A DNA stretch of 64,000 nucleotides from Trebonia sp964581815 (GTDB taxonomy: Bacteria > Actinomycetota > Actinomycetes > Streptosporangiales > Streptosporangiaceae), in the NCBI GenBank assembly GCA_964581815.1, contig CAZORE010000013.1:1-64000 (forward strand). Reading direction: 5' to 3'. The notes under the pieces were generated by a model that did no database searches, had not been told where the DNA came from, and was given only the letters and a program-made list of their open reading frames with translations. This document shows positions 10,865 through 19,096 of the stretch, in pieces. The translations under genes were made by a program, and so were the position numbers. Numbering within the stretch: the first letter of the stretch is position 1; each line of letters opens with the position of its first letter.

Positions 10865-11676
10865 CCGCGCTGGCTGCCGACGGCGTCTCCGTCACCCTCG
10901 ACCGCGCGCCCGTGCTGCACGGGGTCAGCTGCGCGGTGCCGGGCGGCGGCTGGCTCGCGCTGCTCGGCCCGAACGGCGCGGGGAAGTCGACGCTGATCCG
11001 CGCCATGGCCGGGCTCGTCCGCTATACGGGGACGGTGACCGTCGACCAGGCCGACGCGCGCGCGCTCAAGGCGCGGGAACGCGCCCGGCTGCTCGCCTAC
11101 GTGCCACAGGAGCCGGTGCTGCCGCCGGACCTCACCGTCACCCAGTACGTCCTGCTCGGCCGGACCCCCCACCTGAGCTATCTCGCCGTCCCCGGCCGTC
11201 ACGACAGGGAGCGCGCCCTGGCCGCCATGGAGCGGCTGGACGTGGCGCAGTTCGGTCAGCGCAGGCTCGCCCGGCTTTCCGGCGGCGAGCGCCAGCGGGT
11301 GGTGCTGGCCAGGGCGCTGGCGGCCGATCCCGCCGTGCTGCTGCTCGACGAGCCGACGTCGATGCTCGACGTCGGTCACGAGCAGCAGGTCCTCGAGCTG
11401 GTCGACGACCTCCGCCGGGACGCGGGCCTCACCGTGGTGTCCACCCTGCACGACCTCACGGTGGCCGGCCAGTACGCGGACAGCCTCGTGCTGCTCGACG
11501 CGGGCCGGGTGGTCGCCGCGGGCAGCCCGGCGACGGTGCTCACCGCCCCGCTGATCGAGTCCGTCTACGCGGCGCGGGTACGGGTCATCGCCGGCGACGA
11601 CGGCCACCCGGTCATCGCCCCCGTGCGACCGGTTGAGCGCGGCGGCCCGAGTGACGTCCCCGGCAACACGCCGTGA
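10861..11676 (+). CDS. ABC importer ATPase (BtuD/FhuC type)
   Basis: 271 residues. Walker A is GPNGAGKST near residue 36, the Q-loop is in AYVPQEPVLP, the signature is LSGGERQRV, Walker B is AVLLLDEPTS and the switch His lies in STLHDL. It powers the permease encoded just upstream, with which it overlaps by four bases (ATGA). Together with the lipoprotein it makes a complete importer under the cobalamin riboswitch. No cobalamin-dependent enzyme is found in the window. Confidence 0.92.
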   Translation: MTALAADGVSVTLDRAPVLHGVSCAVPGGGWLALLGPNGAGKSTLIRAMAGLVRYTGTVTVDQADARALKARERARLLAYVPQEPVLPPDLTVTQYVLLGRTPHLSYLAVPGRHDRERALAAMERLDVAQFGQRRLARLSGGERQRVVLARALAADPAVLLLDEPTSMLDVGHEQQVLELVDDLRRDAGLTVVSTLHDLTVAGQYADSLVLLDAGRVVAAGSPATVLTAPLIESVYAARVRVIAGDDGHPVIAPVRPVERGGPSDVPGNTP

Positions 11677-11733
11677 ACCGCGTCGTGGCTGCCTGGCACG
11701 AGGACGGAACGAAAGTCCGGCCATACTAGCGTT

Positions 11734-13227
11734 GTGACGGCGGGCGCGCTCGGACTGTACCTGCTGGCCGGCTCGGCCACGGTCATCGCGGCCATCGTGG
11801 CGGCCCGGCTAGCGCACAGCCTTGGCCTGCCCGCGCTGCTCGTCTTCCTCGGGCTCGGCCTCGCCCTCGGCGAGAACGTCATCGGCATCAGGTTCGATAA
11901 CGCGGGGCTCGCCGAGGCCCTCGGCCTCGGTGCCCTCGTGCTGATCCTCGCCGAGGGCGGCCTGACCACCAAGTGGGAGCACGCCAGGCGGGCGGCGCCG
12001 GCCGCGGTGCTGCTGGCCACCGTCGGTGTCACCGTCAGCATCGGGGTGGTTGCCGTATGCACGCACTGGATGCTCGGCCTCGGCTGGCGGCAGGCGCTGC
12101 TGCTCGGCGCCGTGCTCGCGCCGACCGACGCGGCCGCGGTCTTCTCCGTGCTGCGCAGGCTGCCGCTGCCCCCGCTGCTCAGCGGCATGCTCGAGGGGGA
12201 GTCCGGCCTTAACGACCCGCTGTCCGTACTCGGCGTAACCCTGCTCAGTGAGCACGCCGGGCACGGGACGTCGCCGCTGCTGATCGCCGGCCAGGTCGCC
12301 TGGCAGCTGGCCGGCGGCGCGGCGATCGGCGTCGCGGCCGGCCTGCTCGGCGTCACCTTCCTGCGGAAGGTGGCGCTGCCTGCCACCGGCCTGTACCCGG
12401 TCGCGGTGCTCGCGCTCATCGTCGCCGGCTACGGCGCCGCGTCCCTGGCCCGGGCGAGCGGGTTCCTCGCCGTGTACGCCGCAGCCGTCCTCCTCGGCAA
12501 CGCCAGGCTGCCGCACGGCGCGGCGACCAGGGGCTTCGCGGAAGGCGTCGGCTGGCTCGCGCAGATCGGCCTGTTCGTCATGCTCGGACTGCTCGCGTCG
12601 CCGTCCCGGCTGCCCGGGCAGGTGCTGCCCGCGCTGGCGGCCGGGCTGATCCTCATGCTGCTCGCGAGACCCGCGGCGGTCCTGGCTAGCACGCTCCCGT
12701 TCCGGCTGCCACTACGACAGCAAGCGTTCCTCTCCTGGGCCGGACTGCGCGGCGCGGTGCCGATCGTCTTGACCACGATCCCGCTCAGCGCGGCCGTGCC
12801 GGGCGCGGCCCGGCTGTTCGATCAGGTCTTCGTGATCGTCGTCGCGTTCACCCTGCTCCAGGGGCCGACCCTGCCCTGGGTGGCCAGGCGGCTCGACGTC
12901 ACCGCGCCCGCCGAGCCGCTCGAGATCATCGTGGACGCCGCGCCGCTCGACGACCTGCACGCCGACCTGCTCCAGGCACAGGTGCCCGACGGCTCGAAGC
13001 TGCAGGGCGTGGAGATCTTCGAGCTCCGGCTACCCGCCGAGGCCAGCATCGCGCTGATCGTCCGCGACGGCCACGGCCTGGTGCCCGGCCCGACCACGGT
13101 GCTGCGCACCGGGGACCGCCTGCTCATCGTCGTGCCCGTGGCGGCCCGGGAGGCGACCGAGCGCCGCCTGCGGGCGGTCAGCCGGGCGGGCAAGCTGGCC
13201 GGCTGGCTCGGCGAGCACGGGCGCTAG
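11734..13227 (+). CDS. K+(Na+)/H+ antiporter, CPA1 family with C-terminal TrkA-C domain
   Basis: 497 residues. A 12-13 span exchanger domain carries GAVLAPTDAAAVFSVLR and the motif EGESGLNDP typical of NhaP/CvrA-type antiporters. A soluble domain from about residue 390 resembles TrkA-C, a regulatory ligand-binding module. The GTG start lies 57 bp after the importer ATPase. It probably exports K+ or Na+ in exchange for protons at the cell membrane. The ion is inferred from the family, not from sequence. Confidence 0.9.
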   Translation: MTAGALGLYLLAGSATVIAAIVAARLAHSLGLPALLVFLGLGLALGENVIGIRFDNAGLAEALGLGALVLILAEGGLTTKWEHARRAAPAAVLLATVGVTVSIGVVAVCTHWMLGLGWRQALLLGAVLAPTDAAAVFSVLRRLPLPPLLSGMLEGESGLNDPLSVLGVTLLSEHAGHGTSPLLIAGQVAWQLAGGAAIGVAAGLLGVTFLRKVALPATGLYPVAVLALIVAGYGAASLARASGFLAVYAAAVLLGNARLPHGAATRGFAEGVGWLAQIGLFVMLGLLASPSRLPGQVLPALAAGLILMLLARPAAVLASTLPFRLPLRQQAFLSWAGLRGAVPIVLTTIPLSAAVPGAARLFDQVFVIVVAFTLLQGPTLPWVARRLDVTAPAEPLEIIVDAAPLDDLHADLLQAQVPDGSKLQGVEIFELRLPAEASIALIVRDGHGLVPGPTTVLRTGDRLLIVVPVAAREATERRLRAVSRAGKLAGWLGEHGR

Positions 13228-13345
13228 AAGTTTGCTGAGCTAGGACGACCAGGATTTCTCCCCGTCCCATTCCAGCAAAGGCTGCGGTGGCCGCCGGTTT
13301 CCCGTGACCCCCGCAGCCCGCCATGCGCCGCTGCCGGTCCTCGCT

Positions 13346-13741
13346 TCAGCCCCAGGCGATGACTCGCACGGGGCTAATCGCCACGACCACCCGGGTCTCG
13401 CCCGGATGGTCCCGCTCACGCAGGTCGGCGCCGCCGTACTTGGCGCCGAGCTGGCCGGCGAACGAGTAGTCGTCGTCCGGGGCGATCTCCGCGTCGCCGC
13501 GCAGCTCAAGGTACTTGTACGGGTTCTCCGGGTCAAAGATGAGGAAGCTCGCCTTGGGGTTCGCCTGCAGGTTCTTCACCTTCTGCCTGGTGGTATTCAG
13601 CGAGATCTTCACGGTGTCGCCCTCGGCGAGGAACCAGGTGGCGGACAGCTGCGGCCGCCCGCTCGCGCCAACGGTGCCGAGCACGCCGACCTGCGCGCCG
13701 AGCAGGCCCTTGTGCGATTCAGGAATCTCAGGAGTGGTCAT
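13346..13741 (-). CDS. PPOX-class F420/FMN-dependent oxidoreductase
   Basis: 131 residues, a split-barrel flavin/deazaflavin-binding fold. Typical features are GVLGTVGASGRPQLSATWF near the N-terminus and NLQANPKASFLIFDP in the middle. This resembles the Rv1155 group, which binds F420 and reduces small substrates. The protein is small and cytosolic and lacks fused domains. It is monocistronic. The exact cofactor, F420 or FMN, cannot be decided here. Confidence 0.85.
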   Translation of the reverse strand: MTTPEIPESHKGLLGAQVGVLGTVGASGRPQLSATWFLAEGDTVKISLNTTRQKVKNLQANPKASFLIFDPENPYKYLELRGDAEIAPDDDYSFAGQLGAKYGGADLRERDHPGETRVVVAISPVRVIAWG

Positions 13742-13806
13742 GGCACGAACTTTAGCCCTCCCGGGGCGAGAACCCCCGGCACCCCGCTACTAGCCGCTGC
13801 CTCCCC

Positions 13807-13832
13807 GCCCCGGCGGAGCGCTCCGCCGGGGC
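13807..13832 (-). terminator. 26-bp perfect palindrome after the lysozyme-like gene
   Basis: GCCCCGGCGGAGC is followed directly by its reverse complement. It lies 10 bases past the stop of the lysozyme-like gene and folds into a very stable hairpin without a U-tract. It is the probable transcript end for that gene. Confidence 0.65.
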
Positions 13833-13842
13833 CGTTGTATGG

Positions 13843-14745
13843 TCACGTCACCGGCTCGTTCCAGCTTGCCTGCCAGGTCTTGCTGCCGACGGACCCGTCG
13901 ACCGACAGGCCCTTCTCCTGCTGGAACTGGCGGCAGACCGACTGCGACTGGCTGCCGAACTGGCCGTCCGCGGTGATGGTCCAGCCCCGCGCGGCCATCT
14001 GCCGTTGCCAGGCCTTGACGTGGTCCGAATCAGGCGCTCCGTGCTGGCCGGAATGGCAGTGCGGGTCGGAGGACGGCATGCCGAGGTAATCGGTAGCGGG
14101 GTACGGGAAGCCGGGCGCGATGGCGGTGGGAGGGTGCGCGGGCGGAGCCGCCGAACCGGAGAAGCCGAACATGTTCTCCAGGTCCTGCTGGCCCATGCCG
14201 TCGGCCGAGTTCAAGTCACAGGTGCCGAAGGGAACGCAGGTACCCGTCTCGGTGAACTGGTGGGCGAACTTCCCCGGGTAGCTCGGGTCGGACCCGTACG
14301 CGGCGATGACCAGCCGGAGACCGGAGGGCTTGGCCGGCCACAGGCTGCCGAGGTCGGAGGTGTTGCCGTAGCCCACCACCCGCCTTGGATCGCCGAGCCA
14401 GGAGGCGAGCTCGCTGAACTGGGCGTTGATCGCAGCGCTCTGGTTGCCGCTGACCTGGCCGCCGGCGCCCTCGACGTCGATCATGGCCACCATGCGGGGG
14501 TCGGGAGTGCCGACCTGGGCCATGAGGATCTTGGCGCCGTCCACCCCGGGCCGGTAGAAGTAGTAGACCATGAAGCCCCACAGCTTCCCGCTCGACCGGC
14601 GGGACTTGCACCACGACAGGTTGGCCGCAATGTTCTTGTCGATGTGGTTCCCGTCGTTGGAACGGATGCAGATGAAGCCGTGGGGATAGCTGTCGTTGAC
14701 GGGTGCCTGCCACTCCGAGATGTCGGCCCACTGGGTGTCGGTCAT
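13843..14745 (-). CDS. GH25-like muramidase with C-terminal peptidoglycan-binding domain
   Basis: 300 residues. The N-terminal part resembles GH25 lysozymes, with the start motif ADISEWQAPV and the acidic strand VAMIDVEGAGG that carries the likely catalytic Asp/Glu. From about residue 235 a peptidoglycan_binding_1 module is readable (VKAWQRQMAARGW, DGQFGSQSQSVCRQFQQEKG). There is no signal peptide despite a well-placed AAGGAGG start signal, so export is unexplained. It could be an isolated phage-type endolysin or an enzyme released by lysis or a holin. Confidence 0.8.
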   Translation of the reverse strand: MTDTQWADISEWQAPVNDSYPHGFICIRSNDGNHIDKNIAANLSWCKSRRSSGKLWGFMVYYFYRPGVDGAKILMAQVGTPDPRMVAMIDVEGAGGQVSGNQSAAINAQFSELASWLGDPRRVVGYGNTSDLGSLWPAKPSGLRLVIAAYGSDPSYPGKFAHQFTETGTCVPFGTCDLNSADGMGQQDLENMFGFSGSAAPPAHPPTAIAPGFPYPATDYLGMPSSDPHCHSGQHGAPDSDHVKAWQRQMAARGWTITADGQFGSQSQSVCRQFQQEKGLSVDGSVGSKTWQASWNEPVT

Positions 14746-15021
14746 CTGCGGCCCCTCCTTTGTAGGCCCTGGCCACGCCAGGGATTTGTAAGATATGTCC
14801 CCTATTGCTTCTCCTTAGCAATCGTCCCAGATAAAACGATACGCCGCGCGAATCGATGACGTTCGATATTTCAGGAAAGAACTCCGAGCTTGCGCGAATA
14901 ATGAGTGTCAAGGCAGGAAAATGTAATCCAGGACTGAATTATAGCGATATAGGCTAGCTAAAGCATGAAGGCGGGAATTCGGGATTCCCGGTGGACGCGG
15001 CCGGCGGGCTGGCCGGCCCGG
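14746..15021. other. Intergenic region, partly AT-rich
   Basis: The region upstream of the lysozyme-like gene is AT-rich for this genome (about 14800-14960) and probably holds its promoter. CGGGAA/TTCCCG (14972-14990) makes a short 6-bp hairpin. I see no gene apart from the sigma-factor stub that begins at its right edge. Confidence 0.6.
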
Positions 15022-15117
15022 GCGCCGGGCCAGGGTCGCGACGACCGCGCCCCACTCCTCCCTGAAGGCCCGTTCCAGCCGGGTCGCCCCGGCTAGTCCG
15101 TCAGGGCCCGCTGCCAC
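15022..15117 (-). pseudogene. N-terminal stub of an ECF-type sigma factor
   Basis: About 32 codons, including RLERAFREEWGAVVATLARR, match the start of the ECF sigma factors commonly encoded next to YCII/DGPF proteins. The similarity ends abruptly in Arg/Pro-rich GC sequence, so regions 2 and 4 are missing. It overlaps the end of the YCII gene, in the position the sigma gene normally takes. The GTG at 15117 may once have been its start. This looks like a deletion relic. Confidence 0.6.
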
Positions 15118-15497
15118 GGCAGCCCCGACAGCGCCGCGCGCACCTCGACCGTTTGCCCCGGGTGGGCCGGCATCCGCTGGGCCCAGTCGAGCGCCGCGTC
15201 CAGGTCGTCCACGTCGACCAGGTAGAACCCGAGCAGGTGCTCCTTGGTCTCCATGAACGGCCCGTCGGTGATCACCCGGTCGCCGTTGCTCACCCGGACG
15301 CTGATGGCCGTCTCACTGTGCGTGAGCTGCTCGGCCCCGGCGAGCACGCCAGCCTCACGCGCCGCCTTGGTGTAGTCGACCCACGGCCCGTCGGCGGGCC
15401 CGTCGGCGGTGGCGGCCGCCACCTGCCGCGTGGCCGCGAGGATGCTCGCGTACTCTTCTGCCGTGCTCTGTGAGTAGATCAGCAGTGCGTACTTCAT
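15093..15497 (-). CDS. YCII-related (DGPF) domain protein
   Basis: 134 residues beginning MKYALLIY, with the family hallmark ITDGPFMETKEHLLGFYLVD near residue 76. YCII proteins form ferredoxin-like dimers of unknown chemistry; members often pair with an ECF sigma factor, here reduced to a stub. The start at 15497 is chosen because GGGAGG sits nine bases upstream; a longer reading frame lacks such a signal. Function is unknown beyond the family. Confidence 0.85.
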   Translation of the reverse strand: MKYALLIYSQSTAEEYASILAATRQVAAATADGPADGPWVDYTKAAREAGVLAGAEQLTHSETAISVRVSNGDRVITDGPFMETKEHLLGFYLVDVDDLDAALDWAQRMPAHPGQTVEVRAALSGLPWQRALTD

Positions 15498-15628
15498 GAT
15501 TTTGCGCCTCCCATGGTCATGGTTCCCCATAACCACGGCGCCAGCGGCCGCTAATCGACAGGCCGCGGCGAGATTTCCCGAGATCTTTATCCGGAACGGG
15601 GGCGTGCTCCCTTCCAGAACACAGAGGG

Positions 15629-16855
15629 TTACCTTTCTTCGTTGCTGAGCGGAAGCTTGAGTTCCCCGATGATGTACTCGGCGATCGCCATGGAGGCCGT
15701 GGCCGCGGGCGACGGGGCGTTGCGTACCGAGGTGACCGGGCCGACGCGGCTGATCCGGAAGTCGTCAACCAGCGCCCCGTCGGAGTCGACGGCCTGGGCG
15801 CGTACCCCGGCGGGCGCGCTTGTCACGTCGGCGAGCGTGATCCACGGCAGGTAGGTCCTTGCCTCGGCCAGGTAGGCACGCCTGACGAGCGACCCGCGGT
15901 ACTCCCGCACGCCGGTCATCCAGTGCTTGCGGGCGAGCCGCCAGAACGCCCCTGACCGGCCGAGCCTGGCCAGGTCGGCCAGGTTGACGTCGGTGCGCCG
16001 GTAGCCCTCGCGGGCCAGCGCCAGTACCGCGTTCGGCCCGAGGTCCGCGGTCCCGTCCACGCGCGGCGTCAGGTGCACGCCGAGGAACGGGTACCTGGGG
16101 TCGGGCACGGGATAGATCATCCGCTTGACCCGCGTGGCGGCCTGCGGGGTCAGCCGGAGGTACTCGCCGCGGAACGGGACGATCTCCGGCGCGCGGGTGT
16201 CCCCGATGACGGCGGCGAGCAGGTCGGCCTGCAGGCCGGCGCAGATGACGAGCCTGCCGAAGGCGAAGGACCGGCCGGGCGTGTCCGCCTCGACCGAGTC
16301 GCCCCGCACCCGCAGCCCGGTCACCGGGGTGCCGAGCAGCACCTGCCCGCCGGCGGCGGTGACGTCCGCGGCGAAGGACCGGGCGATCGCCGGGTAGTCG
16401 ACGATCGCGGTGGACGGCGACAGCAGCGCGGCGACGCCGGCCACGTCCGGCTCGAACTCGCGCAGCTCCGCGGTGTCCAGCCAGGTGAGGCCGGGCACCT
16501 GGTTGATCTTGGAGCGCCGCTCGAGCTCGCGGAGCTTGACCACCTCTCCCGCGTCGCGGGCCACGACGAGCTTGCCGAGCTCGGAGTAGGGCAGGCCCTT
16601 GTCTGTGCAGTAGGCCTTGAGCAGGCCCACGCCGCGCCGGGTCAGCCGTGCCTTGGCGGACCCTGGCGCGTAGTAGATGCCCGCGTGCACGACCCCGGAG
16701 TTGTGCCCCGTCTGGTGCCTGGCGACCTCGGTCTCCTTCTCGAAGACCGTCACCGCCACCCCCGACGCCGCGAGCTGGCGCGCGACCGCGAGTCCGACGA
16801 TGCCGGCCCCGATAATGCCGACCGGGCCGGTCCCGGCGGCGTCCCTGGCTACCAC
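15629..16855 (-). CDS. lhgO: L-2-hydroxyglutarate oxidase (LhgO), FAD-dependent
   Basis: 408 residues. The FAD-binding Rossmann motif GIIGAGIVGLAVARQL lies near residue 14, followed by the substrate-domain signature HNSGVVHAGIYY and the C-terminal flavin loop NAPSPAATASM. The family oxidises L-2-hydroxyglutarate to 2-oxoglutarate and passes electrons to the membrane chain. The GTG start has no Shine-Dalgarno of its own and overlaps the stop of the upstream 34-codon ORF by seven bases. Translation is therefore probably coupled to that leader. Confidence 0.9.
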   Translation of the reverse strand: MVARDAAGTGPVGIIGAGIVGLAVARQLAASGVAVTVFEKETEVARHQTGHNSGVVHAGIYYAPGSAKARLTRRGVGLLKAYCTDKGLPYSELGKLVVARDAGEVVKLRELERRSKINQVPGLTWLDTAELREFEPDVAGVAALLSPSTAIVDYPAIARSFAADVTAAGGQVLLGTPVTGLRVRGDSVEADTPGRSFAFGRLVICAGLQADLLAAVIGDTRAPEIVPFRGEYLRLTPQAATRVKRMIYPVPDPRYPFLGVHLTPRVDGTADLGPNAVLALAREGYRRTDVNLADLARLGRSGAFWRLARKHWMTGVREYRGSLVRRAYLAEARTYLPWITLADVTSAPAGVRAQAVDSDGALVDDFRISRVGPVTSVRNAPSPAATASMAIAEYIIGELKLPLSNEER

Positions 16856-16953
16856 GCGAACCGCACGGCGGCGTCATGGCCGCGCCTTGCCGCAAGCAGC
16901 GCCTCGGGCCGTAGCAGGCTCCCGACCTGGTCGGCGCGGAACTTCTCTGTCAT
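16849..16953 (-). pseudogene. N-terminal stub of a MetE-like methyltransferase, possible coupling leader for lhgO
   Basis: 34 codons begin MTEKFRADQVGSLLRPEALL, the characteristic start of the UroD/MetE-like cobalamin-independent methionine-synthase family (normally about 350 residues). The frame ends at TAG within lhgO. A strong GGAGGAGG Shine-Dalgarno precedes its ATG. The rest of the gene is gone, but the intact ribosome site suggests the stub is still translated and delivers ribosomes to lhgO. Confidence 0.65.
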
Positions 16954-17069
16954 CGTGGGCTCCTCCTCCGCGCCCAGGCTAGCCAGCCGCGGCCGGCCAG
17001 CCCAGCAGGCCCGCCCGCACGGGCAAATGCAGCGGCGGACCGCCTCTGTGCGCGGGTTAGGGTTGAAGC

Positions 17070-17948
17070 ATGAAACTGGGTCTGCACATCTCGGACTTCA
17101 CCTGGGACGGCGGCGCGCCCGAGTTGCGCGGCAAGCTCGGCGAGATCGCGCGGCGCGCCGAGGAAGCCGGCGTCGACCGGATCAGCGTCATGGACCACGT
17201 CTGGCAGATCGGCCCGCTCGGCCCGCCCGAGCACGAGATGCTCGAGGCCTACACCGCGCTCGGCTGGCTGGCAGCTAAGACCGAGCGGGTCAAGCTGCTC
17301 GCCATGGTGACCGCCGTCGTCTACCGGGAGCCCGGCCTGCTGGCCAAGGCGGTGACCACGCTGGACGTGCTGTCCGGCGGGCGCGCGATCCTCGGCATCG
17401 GCGCCGCGTGGAACGAGGACGAGTCCAAGGGCCTCGGCCTGCTCTTCCCGCCGGTGTCCGAGCGGTTCGAGCGCCTCGAGGAAGCGATCCTGATCATGAA
17501 GCAGATGTGGAGCGGCGATCAGGGACCGTTCGACGGCAAGCACTATCACCTGGCCCGCACGCTCAACTCACCGCAGGTGCTGTCCCGGCCGCACCCGCCG
17601 ATTCTCATCGGCGGCGCGGGCGAGAAGAAGACGCTCAAGCTGGTCGCCAGGTACGCCGACGCCTGCAACATCGCGGCCTACTCGCTCGACGAGACCGCGC
17701 GCAAGCTCGACGTGCTCCGCCAGCACTGCGTTAATGAGGGCCGCGATTACGACGACATCGAGAAGACGGCGCAGACCAGGTACGACCTCGGCGAGAACGG
17801 CGAGAACGTCAACCGGGTCATCGAGCACCTGCACCGGGTGGCGGAGCTCGGCTTCAGCCAGGTGCACGGCTCGCTGCTGCGCGTCAGCCGGCCGGGCCAG
17901 CTCGACCTGCTCGCCGAGCGGGTCATCCCGGCGGTCGAGAAGTTCTAG
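17070..17948 (+). CDS. LLM-class F420-dependent oxidoreductase
   Basis: 292 residues, a luciferase-like TIM barrel. Readable signatures include SVMDHVWQ near residue 46, a central TLDVLSGGRAILGIGAAWNEDE and SRPHPPILIGG. Members reduce or oxidise diverse substrates with F420 in the cytosol. It is followed after 28 bases by the siderophore-interacting protein gene on the same strand, so both may be one transcript. The substrate is unknown. Confidence 0.9.
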   Translation: MKLGLHISDFTWDGGAPELRGKLGEIARRAEEAGVDRISVMDHVWQIGPLGPPEHEMLEAYTALGWLAAKTERVKLLAMVTAVVYREPGLLAKAVTTLDVLSGGRAILGIGAAWNEDESKGLGLLFPPVSERFERLEEAILIMKQMWSGDQGPFDGKHYHLARTLNSPQVLSRPHPPILIGGAGEKKTLKLVARYADACNIAAYSLDETARKLDVLRQHCVNEGRDYDDIEKTAQTRYDLGENGENVNRVIEHLHRVAELGFSQVHGSLLRVSRPGQLDLLAERVIPAVEKF

Positions 17949-17976
17949 CCAGGCCGGCTTAACGAGAGGATTGTGC

Positions 17977-18798
17977 GTGACCACTCCAGCAGCACCAGCA
18001 GTTCCCGGCGGACCGCGGCGGCGCAAGCCGCCCAGGCGCGCCGAGGTAGTGTCGGTGTCCAGGATCTCGCCCCGGCTGGTGTCGGTGCTCGTCACCGGCG
18101 ATGACCTCGACGGTTTCACCGATGCCGCCCCTACCGCGCACCTCAAGGTGTTCCTGCCCGCCGACGGCCAGGACGAGCCGAACCTGCCGGAGTTCGCACC
18201 GGAAGGTGCCGAGTTCGACGAGGACGCCCCGCGGCCCACAGTCCGCACCTACACCCCGCGCCGCTACGACCCGGCGAGCAAGACACTGGAGATCCAGTTC
18301 CTGCTGCATGGCGAGGGCCCGGCGTCGGCGTGGGCGGAGCGGGCCAAGCCCGGCGACAAGCTCGCGGTCGCCGGCCCCGGCGGCCGCTTCTCCCTCGAGC
18401 CGGCGGCCGATCACTGGTGGCTGGCCGCCGACGAGTCCGCCATTCCGGCCGTCGGCACCCTGCTCGACTCCCTGCCGGAGTCCGTCACCGTCGAGGCGCA
18501 CATCGAGGTCGACGGTCCCGACGACGAGATCGACTTCGGCGGGCCCGCGAAGGCCAGCGTCACCTGGCACCACCGGCGCGACCCCGCGGCGTTCGGCGCC
18601 GAGCTGGCCGCGGCCGCCCGCGAGGCGGACGTCCCCGACGGCACCCGGATCTGGGTGGCCTGTGAGGCTGGCGCGATGCGCGACATCCGCCGCTACTTCA
18701 CCCGCGAGCGGGGCGTCCCGGTCGGCCAGCTGGTCACCCGCGGCTACTGGCGCGCCGGCGAGCAGAACCACCCCGACCACGACTACGGCGAGGACTAG
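17977..18798 (+). CDS. Siderophore-interacting protein, FAD-dependent ferric-siderophore reductase
   Basis: 273 residues. The FAD-binding motif region RTYTPRRYDP and the NAD(P)H-domain segments PGGRFSLE and WWLAADESAIPAVGTLLDSLP are typical, as is the SIP tail with RGYWRAGEQNHPDHDYGED. The family releases iron by reducing Fe(III)-siderophores in the cytosol. The GTG start at 17977 follows GAGAGGA; a longer frame would run into the upstream oxidoreductase gene. A 100-N gap begins directly after the stop codon. Confidence 0.9.
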   Translation: MTTPAAPAVPGGPRRRKPPRRAEVVSVSRISPRLVSVLVTGDDLDGFTDAAPTAHLKVFLPADGQDEPNLPEFAPEGAEFDEDAPRPTVRTYTPRRYDPASKTLEIQFLLHGEGPASAWAERAKPGDKLAVAGPGGRFSLEPAADHWWLAADESAIPAVGTLLDSLPESVTVEAHIEVDGPDDEIDFGGPAKASVTWHHRRDPAAFGAELAAAAREADVPDGTRIWVACEAGAMRDIRRYFTRERGVPVGQLVTRGYWRAGEQNHPDHDYGED

Positions 18799-18799
18799 C

Positions 18800-18899
18800 N
18801 NNNNNNNNNNNNNNNNNNNNNNNNNNNNNNNNNNNNNNNNNNNNNNNNNNNNNNNNNNNNNNNNNNNNNNNNNNNNNNNNNNNNNNNNNNNNNNNNNNN
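18800..18899. other. Assembly gap (100 N)
   Basis: The flanks do not resemble each other. The left side ends one base after the siderophore-interacting gene; the right side starts inside a reading frame. Some coding sequence is therefore likely lost here. Confidence 0.9.
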
Positions 18900-18900
18900 C

Positions 18901-18981
18901 CTCGGCTTCCCGCTGATCCGGGCGACGGTCGCGCCCGCGCCCGACGACGCGTACGCAGCGACGCAATACCGGCGCCACTAA
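18901..18981 (+). CDS. C-terminal fragment of an unidentified protein cut by the gap
   Basis: An open frame runs from the gap edge to a TAA and encodes 26 residues including PLIRATVAPAPDDAY. Composition and third-position GC look coding. I do not recognise the family. The true gene would begin within or beyond the gap, on the same strand as its neighbours. Confidence 0.35.
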   Translation, partial: LGFPLIRATVAPAPDDAYAATQYRRH

Positions 18982-19096
18982 CCGGCGCGTTAACGCTTGT
19001 GGTGTGGCCCAGTCAATGCTCCACGGGATTAAGTTTCCGCACGTGAACCCATACCATGAAGGCACAAGGGACATATCGGATCGGGATGGGCATCAC

